Assembly: GCA_019055375.1 (NCBI GenBank)
Contig: JAHQIW010005206.1
Span: 81,240 to 145,239, forward strand
Length of the DNA stretch: 64,000 nt
Source: Parelaphostrongylus tenuis
Taxonomy: Eukaryota; Nematoda; Chromadorea; Rhabditida; Metastrongylidae
Direction of reading: 5' to 3'
Both the position numbers and the translations under genes were made by a program. Shown here in pieces: positions 1 to 10,245 of this stretch. Positions within the stretch are counted from its first letter, which is position 1, and the number at the start of each line of letters is the position of its first letter. The notes beneath the pieces were generated by a model that worked only from the letters and a program-made list of their open reading frames with translations, made no database searches and was not told the origin of the DNA.

Positions 1-640
1 TACACTTTTGCAACATCGTCGAAAATGCATCGAGATTTGGAAATGTGTTGTATTATTGATGAGGTTTTCGGTATGAAAAGTGAGAACTTTTGGAATGCGT
101 GGGTGCTCTTTCTTTGAAAAAAAAAATAAAAAGCGCTTCAGTGACATTCTATCTTTCTCTATTCATAAGACATCCCCAACATATGAACTTTATCATACAA
201 GTGCCAATAAACCGTTTGAGAAGTACAAGCGACAGGCTGAGTACTCCGAGTGTAAAAGTGATCTTTTTTCGGTAGCTGTAGCTCACAAAAGAGTATTGTG
301 GTAAAGGGAACTTACTATTAGAAATGTACTTACCAAAGTGATGAAGACACCAAAATTACACAGGAAAGTTGAACATGCCTCAGCGAAGCAAATATCACTC
401 AAAGGCAAAATGTAGTTCTTTCTCTCCGCTACTACAGCGTAGTGAAAAAATCTTTTTAGGAACCAAGCTTAGCACTTGAATCAATATCGCTTCAGCTCTC
501 AGATGGTTTCCTAAAATTTAGTGAAACCAATGTGCCTGACGAACAAATTATGAAAAGGCCAATGTAGCATTTCTAAGGCACACCTGGTCTCGAAAGGGTT
601 ATTACCTGTATTTTTGCTTCAGTGCATCAAATGGACATTC
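1..640. repeat. Degenerate satellite-like dispersed repeat (S family)
   Basis: No gene is visible. Positions about 60-300 align by eye with about 30,340-30,560 (same order of short motifs, for example around 185-215 and 30,478-30,510). A copy of the recurring 'ctacagcg' motif lies near 443. This is one more copy of the diverged repeat found across the window. The boundary with the exon remnant near 645 is approximate. Confidence 0.45.
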
Positions 641-699
641 GACGTTAAAGACCTACGTGGAGCGGCATTCTCTAGACCGAGAAGAACTGCTTTGCACAG

Positions 700-2947
700 T
701 ATCACCTGTATCACCTGTCGTCCCGTTGATCGTCGAGTGACTCGAGCGGGTACCAGCAACTCTTCCATTTTTCCCTATCGCGTGCAAGAGTAGCCCAGTG
801 GGTCCTCCTCGCTCTAGGGATTCGCTGAGCATCATATCTTTCTTCTATCGCTTTCGTGAAGAAATCGGACCAACGGGTCAGTGGTCTTCCTTTAGAGCGC
901 TTGACGTCCCGAGGAATCCAGTCGGTAACGGCTCTCGTCCATCGGTTGTCGTTGAAGCGCATCACGTGTCCGGCCCACCTTATTTTCGATATCCTGGCGT
1001 GTAGAACGGCGTCTCTGATTTTCGATCGTTGACGTAGGTCGGAACTTCGGATCCTTTCTCTCATTTGCGAAATACGGGATACTCCTAGCATCGACCTTTC
1101 GACTGCGCGTTCGATAACTCCAAGTGATCTTTCATCCTGCTTACGTAGCGACCAGGTTTCTGCTGCATACGTTAGGGCAGAGATAATTGTCGAGTCGAAA
1201 AGGTGGGCACGGAGTCGGATGTTCTTTGTCCTCTTCACTACATCTTCGATGCTCTTAAACGTTCCTCCAAGCCGCTCGTTTCCTCCTGCTCAACTCTGGG
1301 GCTAGGTCGTTCATCATGTTGATTTCACGACCTAGATAGACGTAACTGGAGCATTCGGAAATTGTCGTTCCGTTGAGCGTGAATGGGGCATTAGAAACCC
1401 ATCCGTTCCTCATGAACATTGTTTTCGTTAGATTCAGTTGAAGACCAATCTTTCCACAGGCGTTATCGAAATCGGTCAACATTCGTTCTGCTTGGCTGAT
1501 GTTTGGTGTTATGAGAACGATATCGTCAGCAAAGCGAAGATGGTTTAATTGTCGACCGCTCAATTTTCACTCCCATTTCTTCCCATTCTAATGTTCGCAT
1601 GACGTTTTGTAGGGTGGCAGTGAATAGTTTTGGCGAAATTGTATCGCCTTGTCGAACCCCTCTTCTTACGTCAATGGTGATATTGCTGTAGAATGGAGAT
1701 ATTTGGTCGTAAAATCTTTATAAAGCTCACGAAGGATCATTATGTACCGAGTAGGGACGCCCTGGTTATCCAGAGCCTCTATAACCGCTTCTGTTTCCAC
1801 TGAATCAAAGGCTTTCTTCAGATCGATAAAAGTGAGACAGAGTGGTTGTTTGTACTCTCGCGAAACTTCAATGGGTCTTGTGATCGTGTGGATGTGGTCT
1901 ATGGTACTAAATCCTTTTCGGAACCCTGCTTGTTCGCATGGCTGTCCTTCGTCCAGTGTTCTGTCAATCCTGTTTAGGATGACTCGAGTAAAGAGTTTAT
2001 AGACAACGGACAGCAAGCAGATTGGGCGATAATTGCCTATGTCGTGAATGTCTCCCTTTTTGAACAACAATACGGTCTTGCTGGTTTTCCACTGAATAGG
2101 AACCTTGCATTCTGACAGGTAGCGAGTGAACAACCGAGCCAGGGTGTTGATGAGAACTGGCGGCATGTTCTTCAGGTGTTCTGGTCCAATCTTGTCTGGA
2201 CCGGGTGTTGTTCTGTTTATCATCGACGATATAGCATGTCGGATTTCGGAAGGGAGGGCCGGTGGAACGACATAATCGTCCTCTTTCAATTTATATGACG
2301 GTAAGAGGACATGGCTAGCGAAGAGATCCGAGTAGTATTGGTGGATGATTTTCTCGATAGCCCTTCTGGAAGCTGTAAGTGTCTCGTCAGGGTATCGGAG
2401 TGCAATCTTCTTGGTCTTATAGTTGGCGAAGCCTCGCTGGCTTTGCGACTGCTCTTCCCAGCTTCTGCAGCTTCTGCCATAACTGCTGCTCTTCTCTCTA
2501 TAAGGTCTTCTTTTATCGCTTCTCTGCATCGTTTCGCAAGTTCGGACGTAAGGTTTCAGTTGCCTGCAGCTCGTGCGATTCCACGTTGACGTATCAGCTC
2601 GAGTGTCCGCGGAGACAAGCGTCTCTTCGTGACCATAGGACTCTCGGCTTTTTATAGCGCTAGCGTGAAGATATTCAACGAGTCTATCGTATTCTTCGTC
2701 GAAGTTGTCAGCAACGGTATCTTCCCAAGAGCCGACTAATGATTTGAATACGTCCCATTTTATGGTAGTTCTGGGACTTCGTTGTTTGAATTTAGCGGCT
2801 TTCTCTCCTCTCCTCGAAAATCGGAACGTTGCGCGAAGGAGGCGATGGTCTGATCCCGTGTAGAACTTAGGAACAACAGCGACGTCGGTCAGCAAATCTT
2901 CGATTCACTATGATGTGATCTATCTCGTTATGGTACTCTCATTGGGA
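700..2947 (-). mobile_element. Older RTE-type LINE, 3' part (C-terminal EN and RT), decayed
   Basis: The minus strand encodes the same protein as the plus-strand copy at 3510-6290, in three frames: about 2895-1666 (end of endonuclease, GSDHRLL, linker, start of RT), 1563-1255 (RT with FADD) and 1238-711 (C-terminal region with RWAGHVMRF). Frameshifts separate the three, so the copy is dead. The 3' end at about 700 carries a short GGTGAT-type tandem tail, as usual for RTE elements. It stops abruptly at 2947 in the endonuclease; the missing 5' part resumes at 6303, so the younger element 2948-6302 was inserted into it. Confidence 0.9.
2937..2947. repeat. Target-site duplication, left copy
   Basis: TCTCATTGGGA here is repeated exactly at 6303-6313. 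The two 11-bp copies flank the plus-strand LINE 2948-6302. Joining the flanks at this repeat restores an uninterrupted endonuclease region of the older minus-strand LINE. Confidence 0.85.
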
Positions 2948-3450
2948 TACGGACCTCCCTCTTTGAGGGATCCCGCCCGGTTAGTCGCGAGGGCACGTGG
3001 CGCGTCCCCAGGTGGTGGATAGGGGAATAAAACGCGAACCAAAAGCGACCGTGTGCTTCCCAGAGACGCAGGTGGATTCAGGAGACGAGCTCCCTGCTTC
3101 TGCAGCGCCGACTTGACAAAAAGTCTATTTCTACGAGTCAAGTCGGCCAAAAGCCTGCAATCAAGCGGCTGGGAAGTACATGGGAGGCGGTTAGGAGTCG
3201 CCTCCAACAAATAAGCTCCTCCCGCTTCTCCGAGAGAGACTGGCAAGCTACTCGTGAGTACCCAGCCCCCACGTTTAGAGCCTGGCAAGCTACACGTTGG
3301 GTATCAAAATGCCAAAAACAGTAACAAATATGGGCCTCATTCCCCTGACCCCGAAAGAGCCCCTGGTACGGCAGCGCCAGGTAGGACGAGTACGGAGAGG
3401 CTGCTAAAATCTCAGGCCGAACTAGGCTGCCAAGATCGAAACGGACTAAA
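2948..3450 (+). other. 5' leader of the young LINE
   Basis: This non-coding-looking leader is richer in G+C than its surroundings. It holds an 11-bp inverted repeat (GCCGACTTGAC at about 3109 with its complement at about 3140) and a direct repeat TGGCAAGCTAC near 3241 and 3283. RTE leaders normally carry the internal promoter; no specific promoter box is recognisable. No credible ORF1 is seen. Confidence 0.55.
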
Positions 3451-6290
3451 ATGACGATCTGTACCTACAACGCAAGAACCCTTGCTCACAATCCGCTGTA
3501 GAAGATCTGTTGATTCAAGCAAGAAGAATAAGGTACGACGTCATTGGCCTGGCTGAGACGAGAAGGCGCCATCCTTTTCACGCTGTCTATGACACCGGAG
3601 AAGAACTGTTCCTTGGAACATGCCATCGCAGAGGTGTCGGTGGCGTTGGCGTCCTCGTCAAATCGAATTTGACCGTGAGCATTGATTCGTTCGAACAACT
3701 AACAACCCGTATCGGACGATTACGGTTGAAACGATGTGGTTCTATGCCGGCTTTGACCATCTTCGTTGCTTACGCACCAACATCAAGCTATGACGAAGAC
3801 GAAGTCGAAGCGTTCTATATGGACCTCGAAAAATTCTTCAGAGAAGATCATACATTCTTCAAGGTCATTGTCGGAGATTTTAACGCAAAAATTGGACCTA
3901 GAAGAACGTCTGAAGAACGTCACATAGGGACCCACGGACTAGAATGGAATGAACAGGGTGAGAGGCTATCCGAGTTTATCATGACGACCCAAACCATCCA
4001 TGGTAACTCGCAATTCCAAAAGCCTCTCTCTCAGCGATGGACGTGGGAGTCTCCCAATGGAGAGTACCATAACGAAATAGATCACATCATAGTAAATCGA
4101 AGGTTTTGCCTGACCGACGTCGCTGTTGTTCCCAAGTTCTACACGGGATCAGACCATCGCCTCCTTCGCGCAACGTTCCGATTTTCGAGGAGAGGAGAGA
4201 AAGCCGCTAAATTCAAACAACGAAGTCCCAGAACTACCATAAACTGGGATGTATTCAAATCATTAGTCGGCTCTTGGGAAGATACCGTTGTCGACAACAT
4301 CGACGAAGAATACGATCGACTCGTTGAATATCTTCACGTTGGCGCTAAAAAAGCCGAGAGTCCTAAGGTCACGAAGAGACGCTTGTCTCCGCAGACACTC
4401 GAGCTGATACGTCAACGTGGAATCGCACGAGCCGCAGGCAACCGAAACCTTACGTCCGAACTTGCGAAACGATGCAGAGAAGCGATAAAAGAAGACCTTA
4501 AAGAGAGAAGAGCAGCAGTTATGGCAGAAGCTGCAGAAGCTGGGAAGAGCATTCGCAAAGCCCAGCGAGGCTTCGCCAACTATAAGACCAAGATGATTGC
4601 ACTCCGATACCCTGACGGGACACTTACAGCTTCCAGAAGGGCTATGGAGAAAATCATCCACCAGTACTACTCGGATCTCTTCGCTAGCCATGTTCTCTTA
4701 CCGTCATATAAATTGAAAGAGGACGAATATGTCGTTCCACCGGTCCTTCCTTCCGAAATCCGACATGCTATATCGTCGGTGAAAAACAGAACAACACCCG
4801 GTCCAGACAGGATTAGACCAGAACACCTGAAGAACCTGCCGCCAGTTCTCATCAACACCCTGGCTCGGCTCTTCACTCGCTACCTGTCAGAATGCAAGGT
4901 CCCTATTCAATGGAAAACCAGCAAGACCGTATTGTTGTTCAAAAAGGGAGACCTTCACGACATAGGCAATTATCGCCCAATCTGCTTGCTGTCCGTTGTC
5001 TATAAACTCTTTACTCGAGTCATCCTGAACAGGATTGACAGAACACTGGACGAAGGACAGCCATGCGAACAAGCAGGGTTCAGAAAAGGATTTAGTACCA
5101 TGGACCACATCCACACGATCACAAGACTCATTGAAGTTTCGCGAGAGTACAAACAACCACTCTGTCTCACTTTTATCGATCTGAAAAAAGCCTTTGATTC
5201 AGTGGAAACAGAAGCGGTTATAGAGGCTCTGGATAACCAGGGCGTCCCTACTCGGTACATAATGATCCTTCGTGAGCTTTATAAAGATTTCACGACCAGA
5301 ATATCTCCATTCTACAACAATATCACCATTGACGTAAGAAGAGGGGTTCGACAAGGCGATACAATATCGCCAAAACTATTCACTGCCACCCTACAAAACG
5401 TCATGCGAACATTAGAATGGGACGAAATGGGAGTGAAAATTGACGGTCGACAATTAAACCATCTTCGCTTTGCTGACGATATCGTTCTCATAACACCAAA
5501 CATCAGCCAAGCGGAACGAATGTTGACTGATTTCGATAACGCCTGTGGAAAGATCGGTCTTCAACTGAATCTAACGAAAACAATGTTCATGAGGAACGGA
5601 TGGGTTTCTAATGCCCCATTCACGCTCAACGGAACGACAATTTCCGAATGCTCCAGTTACATCTATCTAGGTCGTGAAATCAACATGATGAACGACCTAG
5701 CCCCAGAGTTGAGCAGGAGGAAACGAGCGGCTTGGGGAACGTTTAAGAGCATCGAAGATGTAGTGAAGAGGACAAAGAACATCCGACTCCGTGCCCACCT
5801 TTTCGACTCGACAATTATCCCTGCCCTAACGTATGCAGCAGAAACCTGGTCGCTACGTAAGCAGGATGAAAGATCACTTGCCGTTATCGAACGCGCAGTC
5901 GAAAGGTCGATGCTAGGAGTATCTCGTATTTCGCAAATGAGACAAAGGATCCGAACTTCCGACCTACGTCAACGATCGAAAATCAGAGACGCCGTTCTAC
6001 ACGCCAGGATATCGAAAATAAGGTGGGCCGGACACGTGATGCGCTTCAACGACAACCGATGGACGAGAGCCGTTACCGACTGGATTCCTCGGGACGTCAA
6101 GCGCTCTAAAGGAAGACCACTGACCCGTTGGTCCGATTTCTTCACGAAAGCGATGGAAGAAAGATATGATGCTCAGCGAATTCCTAGAGCAAGGAGGACC
6201 CACTGGGCTACTCTTGCACGCGATAGGGAAAAATGGAAGAGTTGCTGGTACCCGCTCGAGTCACTCGACGATCAACGGGACGACAGGTGA
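3451..6290 (+). CDS. LINE endonuclease-reverse transcriptase, one early frameshift
   Basis: This is the LINE replication protein: an AP-type endonuclease nicks target DNA and the reverse transcriptase copies the element RNA onto it. Counting from the open frame at 3510 (926 codons): AETR with the metal-binding Glu at 15-18, GDFNAKIG at 122-129, GSDHRLL at 213-219; RT with FIDLKKAFD (catalytic Asp 557) and FADD at 654-657; a C-terminal region with RWAGHVMRF and RWT. The natural ATG is probably 3451 ([11 protein letters not shown]). A single missing base near 3490 puts that start out of frame with the rest, so translation from 3451 stops at about 3501. The rest of the frame is open to the TGA at 6290. 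It is probably a recently inactivated copy, unless the indel is a sequencing error. Confidence 0.9.
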
Positions 6291-6302
6291 TACAGGTGAT
6301 AT

Positions 6303-6313
6303 TCTCATTGGGA
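6303..6313. repeat. Target-site duplication, right copy
   Basis: TCTCATTGGGA matches 2937-2947 exactly, marking the 3' end of the young LINE at 6302. Confidence 0.85.
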
Positions 6314-6812
6314 GACTCCCACGTCCATCGCTGAGAAAGAGGCTTTTGGAATTGTCGAGTTACCATGGATGGTTTGGGCCTTCATGATAATCTCGGATAA
6401 CCTCTCACCCTGTTCATTCCATTGTAGTCCGTGGGTCCCTACTGTGACTTTCTCAGACGTTCTTCTAGGTCCAATTTTTGTGTTAAAAATCTCCGACAAT
6501 GACCTTGAAGAATGTATGATCTTCTCTGAAGAGTTTTTCGAGATCCATATAGAACGCTTCGACTTCGTCTTCGTCATAGCTTGGATGTTGGTGCGTAAGC
6601 AACGAAGATGGTCAAAGCCGGCATGGAACCACATCGTTTCAACCGTAATCGTCCGATACGTGTTGTTAGTTTTTCAAACGAATCAATGCTCACGGTCAAA
6701 CTCGATCTTGACGAGGACGCCCTATCGCTTGTTCCAAAGAACAGTTCTTTCTCCGGTGTTATGAACAGCGTGAAAAGGATGGCGTCTTCTCGTTTTCACA
6801 CTCATAATCAGC
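6303..6812 (-). mobile_element. Older RTE-type LINE, 5' part (endonuclease), 5'-truncated
   Basis: The minus strand encodes endonuclease pieces matching residues about 15-175 of the plus-strand copy ([46 protein letters not shown]), with several frameshifts. It begins with the second copy of the 11-bp target repeat and continues the element interrupted at 2947. Its 5' end near 6812 abuts exon 3 of the secreted-protein pseudogene, so this older copy is 5'-truncated and was inserted in an exon. Confidence 0.85.
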
Positions 6813-7518
6813 CAGTGGCTCATAATTGATCTCAATAGTAAGTTGACCCCAAATGGACGAGATTACAGCATCAGGTAGGAATGCGATGCGAGCTTGGCGA
6901 TCAAGAACATCAATAATCTGGAGAACATCTTTCTAAATTATTTCAAGAGCTTACTGAATGTGTTTTCGATTGAGTAATAATAAATTATGCAGTCTATGTT
7001 GATACTATTAGTCAGAAAAACTGTCAACACATTGAAGTTAACTTTTTACGTCTAAGCAAAAGTCTGAAAAAAAGCGATTGTTTCAAGAGTTCCAACTCAA
7101 ACAAATTATTCTCGAGTTCAAAGCTCACTGTTTGTATTACAAGACGCTCCACAATTGCTTGAGCTCTCTTTTTGTCTGTTGCAATACTAGCAACCCGAGC
7201 AGAAACCTCAGGCATGGTATTGTATGCCTTATCTACAGGCAATGTGAAGCCGGTGACGATAAAATTCCTAGAGCTCGCTGAAAGTTTTTAGCGGGTGAAA
7301 ATTTGAACTGAGTTATAAAATTCTTTCATCAAAGGGCTTGGATTGCGACAACTCTACCGCACTGATGAAGAGTGAGATAATTAATTTGCTAACATCTGTA
7401 GCATTACAACAAACGCTCGCTTATCACCTTGACCTGCAGGTATCACTCCACATACCAATGTTGTCGAGATGATGGCAAACATCGAAATCAGAAGAGGACC
7501 GGTCGAAGGTCTTGCCAT

Positions 7519-7819
7519 GTTGCTGAGAATTCCCATTCTTGGCTCCGAAAACTCTAAGCAAATATTGTAAACTCAATCAAAACACGTTTTCTGTTATTTA
7601 CATCATATATCATTCAGAATGTACATATAGAATTGGCACTCAGAACCTATGTGAGACCACCGTCGTTGTGGCGATTGTTTGATCTCTCCAGGAGCTCTAA
7701 GTATTTCTCACTTGTCGCACCCAAGCAAATCATTAGGACAAATCCTGATAGGGTCTGTTGCTGCCAAATTAAAAAAAATCGTACTTATGGTCCCGAGTAT
7801 TTCGTAGAACCTCTCTCGA
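7519..7819. other. No gene seen
   Basis: AT-rich sequence upstream of P1 exon 1. No TATA-like or trans-splice signal can be assigned with confidence. Short in-frame stretches here have no recognisable similarity. Confidence 0.4.
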
Positions 7820-7965
7820 ACTTCAATATGCTTGATAGCCAATTTTCGAGTCATGCATGATGCCTGTCATGAGCACTTATTCAGTGTAGTACATGTGTTC
7901 CGGCTTTGCTGCCTCGTCAGATGAACAGGGTCTCACAGTTCAGTCAGTTCTGCGGGGAGATATCC
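7820..7965 (-). ncRNA. Hammerhead-like repeat C1 (core mutated)
   Basis: On the minus strand a CTGACGA box (7920-7914) is followed by a GGC-AGCAAA-GCC stem-loop and GGAAC (7901-7897) where an active hammerhead needs GAAAC, then the ACATGT helix III segment. The flanks match copies near 27,830-27,960 and 48,385-48,520. It is probably a decayed ribozyme. Confidence 0.45.
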
Positions 7966-8699
7966 TTGCTAAGGGAAACCGACGGAATGGCTGGTAATCG
8001 TGAAATATCTCACCTTTCGTTTCAAGTGCTTCTTTAGACCTCAGTCGAACTTCCATATGTCTGCCTTGTCAATAACAGCGGCAAAACCGTCAACGCCTTC
8101 TCAACTATTTTCGAATAGTCAGGTTTTGAGAGAGGTGTCTAAACTTAACAAATGATGGCCTATCGTATCTGAGAGTAGTGCTCTAACTTGAATAAGGTCC
8201 GCTCTTACATAGTGTGTAGCAATTTGGTCGGTAGGTTACTCGAATAAGTGGGCATCGGAATTGACATTTTTATCGAATCTCATCATTAAAAGAAATATCG
8301 AGCAAATAATCGGATGTAGTATAGTATAGTACGTTCGTTTAGGCTGCGAGGAAGGCAAATCGTTGCAACGTTAGTCACCGAATTTCAACAGAGAAATATG
8401 AGCTTTGTACAAGTTTATAATAGAAGAAACATTTGTGATAGAGGATGGCTTTTCAAAAAACACAGTAAAATCGCTTAGTGGGATTGAATTCATGCTGAAA
8501 TTTTTGCGAAAATGAGTTACATGGAAAAGCACTTGGAAGAGATTTCAGTAAAAGCGTCATAGCTTCAGGCGGGGCGGACTAAATTTGATTCCCAGCCTCT
8601 CATTTGTGATGGCGTGACGTGAAATGCTGACTTTCTCAATAATGAGACAATTCAAAAGTCCGAGTTTCTATAAACTTACGGCATAATTAATTGTTATAT
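7966..8699. other. No gene seen
   Basis: AT-rich. Around 8030-8100 there is weak similarity to the sequence that flanks the C-family hammerhead repeats (the 'cttcaatatgcttgat' type motif). Nothing else is supported. Confidence 0.35.
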
Positions 8700-9365
8700 G
8701 AAAATCGAGAAAACTCATCTTGATTAGCTGACGCGAGGTTGGTAAATTAGTGGTAGAAGTTCGGCTGACGTTTCGGCAATTCGCCTTCTTCAGAGCTTGG
8801 GCGTATATAGTATTAGTCTATTTGAATGATTCGAATGGTCTTATTTATATGCTGCCTAGGTCAAGTTAGAAGATCGACCAAAGAAAGGGCGCTAGATCTC
8901 GAGTGATGGTGACGCACTCGTCCTTACTCTTCATTTCGGGATTTTGGGCGTTTATCCAAAAGCCTCAAGAGTTTTGCGCGTGAATGTTTTTGATTCTACG
9001 CTAGGATTGTGGCAGTCACATCAAAATCGTTGTAGTTGTGTTTTTGTGCCTTATGTAAACCTAAAGGTTTGGTTTTATCTATTTTAGATTTACTATCTAG
9101 GTGTTTTTTTTATGAGGATGAAAAGTGGTCTACCCGTTTCGCCTATATATTCTTCCCCGCATGTTTTACATGTTAGTAAATAAACTGTGCCCGATCTCAT
9201 ACAATCCCCCTCTTTTCCGTTAGGGCAGATCATACAGCTTTTGGTGTTGCACAATCGATCATAAAGTTTATTGCGGATCAGCTGATGGCGTGGGGTGGGA
9301 GTTGGGACTTCATTAAGTACCACAGAATTTCCAAGACCGCATCTTTTTAGCTCTTTTTTTTTAGC
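8700..9365 (-). mobile_element. Penelope-like element 3' end, GIY-YIG part
   Basis: The minus strand encodes LKRCGLGNSVV, RHQLIRNKLYDRLCNTKSCM and CPNGKEGDCMRSGTVYLL, then CGEEYIGETGRPLF. The paired-cysteine linker followed by VYLL...YIGET is the start of the GIY-YIG endonuclease of Penelope-like retroelements. The C-terminal remainder (down to about 8880) is frameshifted. Past the coding part lies a hammerhead-like motif (8760-8803). It is paired head to head with the copy at 9495-10,245, giving a long imperfect inverted repeat. No reverse-transcriptase part is present. Confidence 0.75.
8760..8803 (-). ncRNA. Hammerhead-like motif at PLE end (D1)
   Basis: On the minus strand: CTGAAGA (8793-8787), a GGC-GAATT-GCC hairpin, then GAAAC (8774-8770) and GTC. 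This follows the CTGANGA...GAAA hammerhead core, with a minimal helix III as described for ribozymes of Penelope-like elements. Pair 10.1/11.1 is A/C rather than G/C, so activity is uncertain. Confidence 0.55.
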
Positions 9366-9494
9366 TTTTTTTAGTGATCGAACGGCTAAAAATGTGTGCA
9401 CAGGAGAAGGGGAAAGGAACGAATCATTAGACTTTGCACGATAAATTGCCATATCCAACGGCTACAAAACATTTGCTACGTGGAAATATTCAAA

Positions 9495-10245
9495 AGTGGA
9501 ATTAGGTCCCGAAACAACAATACTCCGTACCTGAATAAAATTCCCTTCAAACTGCCATTTATATCAAACGAAACTAGTAGCACGGTTAAAAGATGCCTAA
9601 AAAGATGCGGTCTTGAAAATTCCGTGGTAGTTATTGAAGTTCCACCTTCCACCCTACGCCATCAGCTGATCCGCAATAGACTTAGTGATCGATTGTGCAA
9701 CACCAAAAACTGCATGATCTGCCCTAACGGAAAAGAGGGAAATTGTATGAGATCGGGCACAATTTATTTACTAACATGTAAAACATGCGGGGAAGAATAT
9801 GTAGGCGAAACGGTAGACCACTTTTCTTCCGCATAAAAGAACATCTAGATAGTGAATATAAAATAGATAAAACCAAACCTTTAGGTTTACATAGGGCACA
9901 AAAACACAACTACAACAATTTTGATGTGACTGTCACAATCCTAGCGTAGGAATCAGAAACATCCACGAGCAAAACTCTTGAGGCATTTTGGATGAACGCC
10001 CAAAATCGCGACGGAGGGGCGAGTGCGTCACCATCACTCGAGATCTCGCGCCCTTTCTTCGTTTGATCTTCTAACTTGACCTAGGCAGCATATAAATAAG
10101 ACCATTCGAATCATTCAAATAGTCTAATACTACCCACTCTCAGGCTCTAAAGAAGGCGGGTCGCCGAAACGTTGGCCAAACTTCTGTGACTAATTTACCA
10201 ACCTCGCGTCAGCTAATCAAGATAAGTTTTCTCGATTTTCATATA
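9495..10245 (+). mobile_element. Penelope-like element 3' end, inverted partner
   Basis: The plus strand encodes KIPFKLPFISNE, KRCLKRCGLENSVVV, RHQLIRNRLSDRLCNTKNC, CPNGKEGNCMRSGTIYLL and CGEEYVGET to about 9815. After a frameshift it continues RIKEHLDSEYK, GLHRAQKHNYNNF and KTLEAFWMNAQN to about 10,000. This is the linker plus most of the GIY-YIG domain of a Penelope-like protein. It reaches slightly further 5' than its partner at 8700-9365. Both ends share the sequence at 8725-8870 and 10,075-10,235. It is defective by frameshift and lacks the RT. Confidence 0.75.
10143..10178 (+). ncRNA. Hammerhead-like motif at PLE end (D2), core mutated
   Basis: Same position in the inverted PLE partner as D1. 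It reads CTAAAGA where D1 has CTGAAGA, then GGC-loop-GCC and GAAAC. Loss of the invariant G5 should abolish cleavage. Confidence 0.4.

Larger units (their letters stand above)
2948..6302 (+). mobile_element. Near-intact RTE-type LINE inserted into an older copy
   Basis: The element is 3355 bp, bounded by 11-bp direct repeats (2937-2947 and 6303-6313). Order: a GC-richer 5' leader (2948-3450), a single long EN-RT reading frame ending at 6290, and a 3' end with two GGTGATA-like units (6285-6302), the short tandem tail typical of RTE. The target is another copy of the same family in the opposite orientation. The EN-RT frame is open apart from one early frameshift, so the insertion looks relatively recent. 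Confidence 0.9.
645..7518 (-). pseudogene. P1: secreted-protein pseudogene split by nested LINEs
   Basis: Three exons can be read on the minus strand. Exon 1 (7518-7428) starts with ATG and encodes a hydrophobic leader (MARPSTGPLLISMF..., then a Leu/Ile/Thr-rich stretch) that looks like a signal peptide; it ends in phase 1 at a GTGATA donor. Exon 2 (7277-7129, 149 nt) begins after a TTTCAG acceptor, encodes a run containing FIVTGFTLPV and KKRAQAIVERLVIQT, and ends at a GTGAGC donor. Exon 3 starts at 6917 after CCAG with IIDVLDRQAR and LPDAVISS, is cut at about 6812 by a LINE, and resumes at about 699-645 (AVLLGLENAAPR). The same exon order and phases recur in three other copies in the window. 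I do not recognise a named family; it looks like a small secreted nematode protein of unknown function. The insertion makes this copy non-functional. Confidence 0.7.

Noticed and set aside
2920..3288. 122-codon minus-strand frame
   Set aside because: Crosses the insertion boundary at 2947 and lies antisense in the LINE leader; chance frame in GC-rich DNA.
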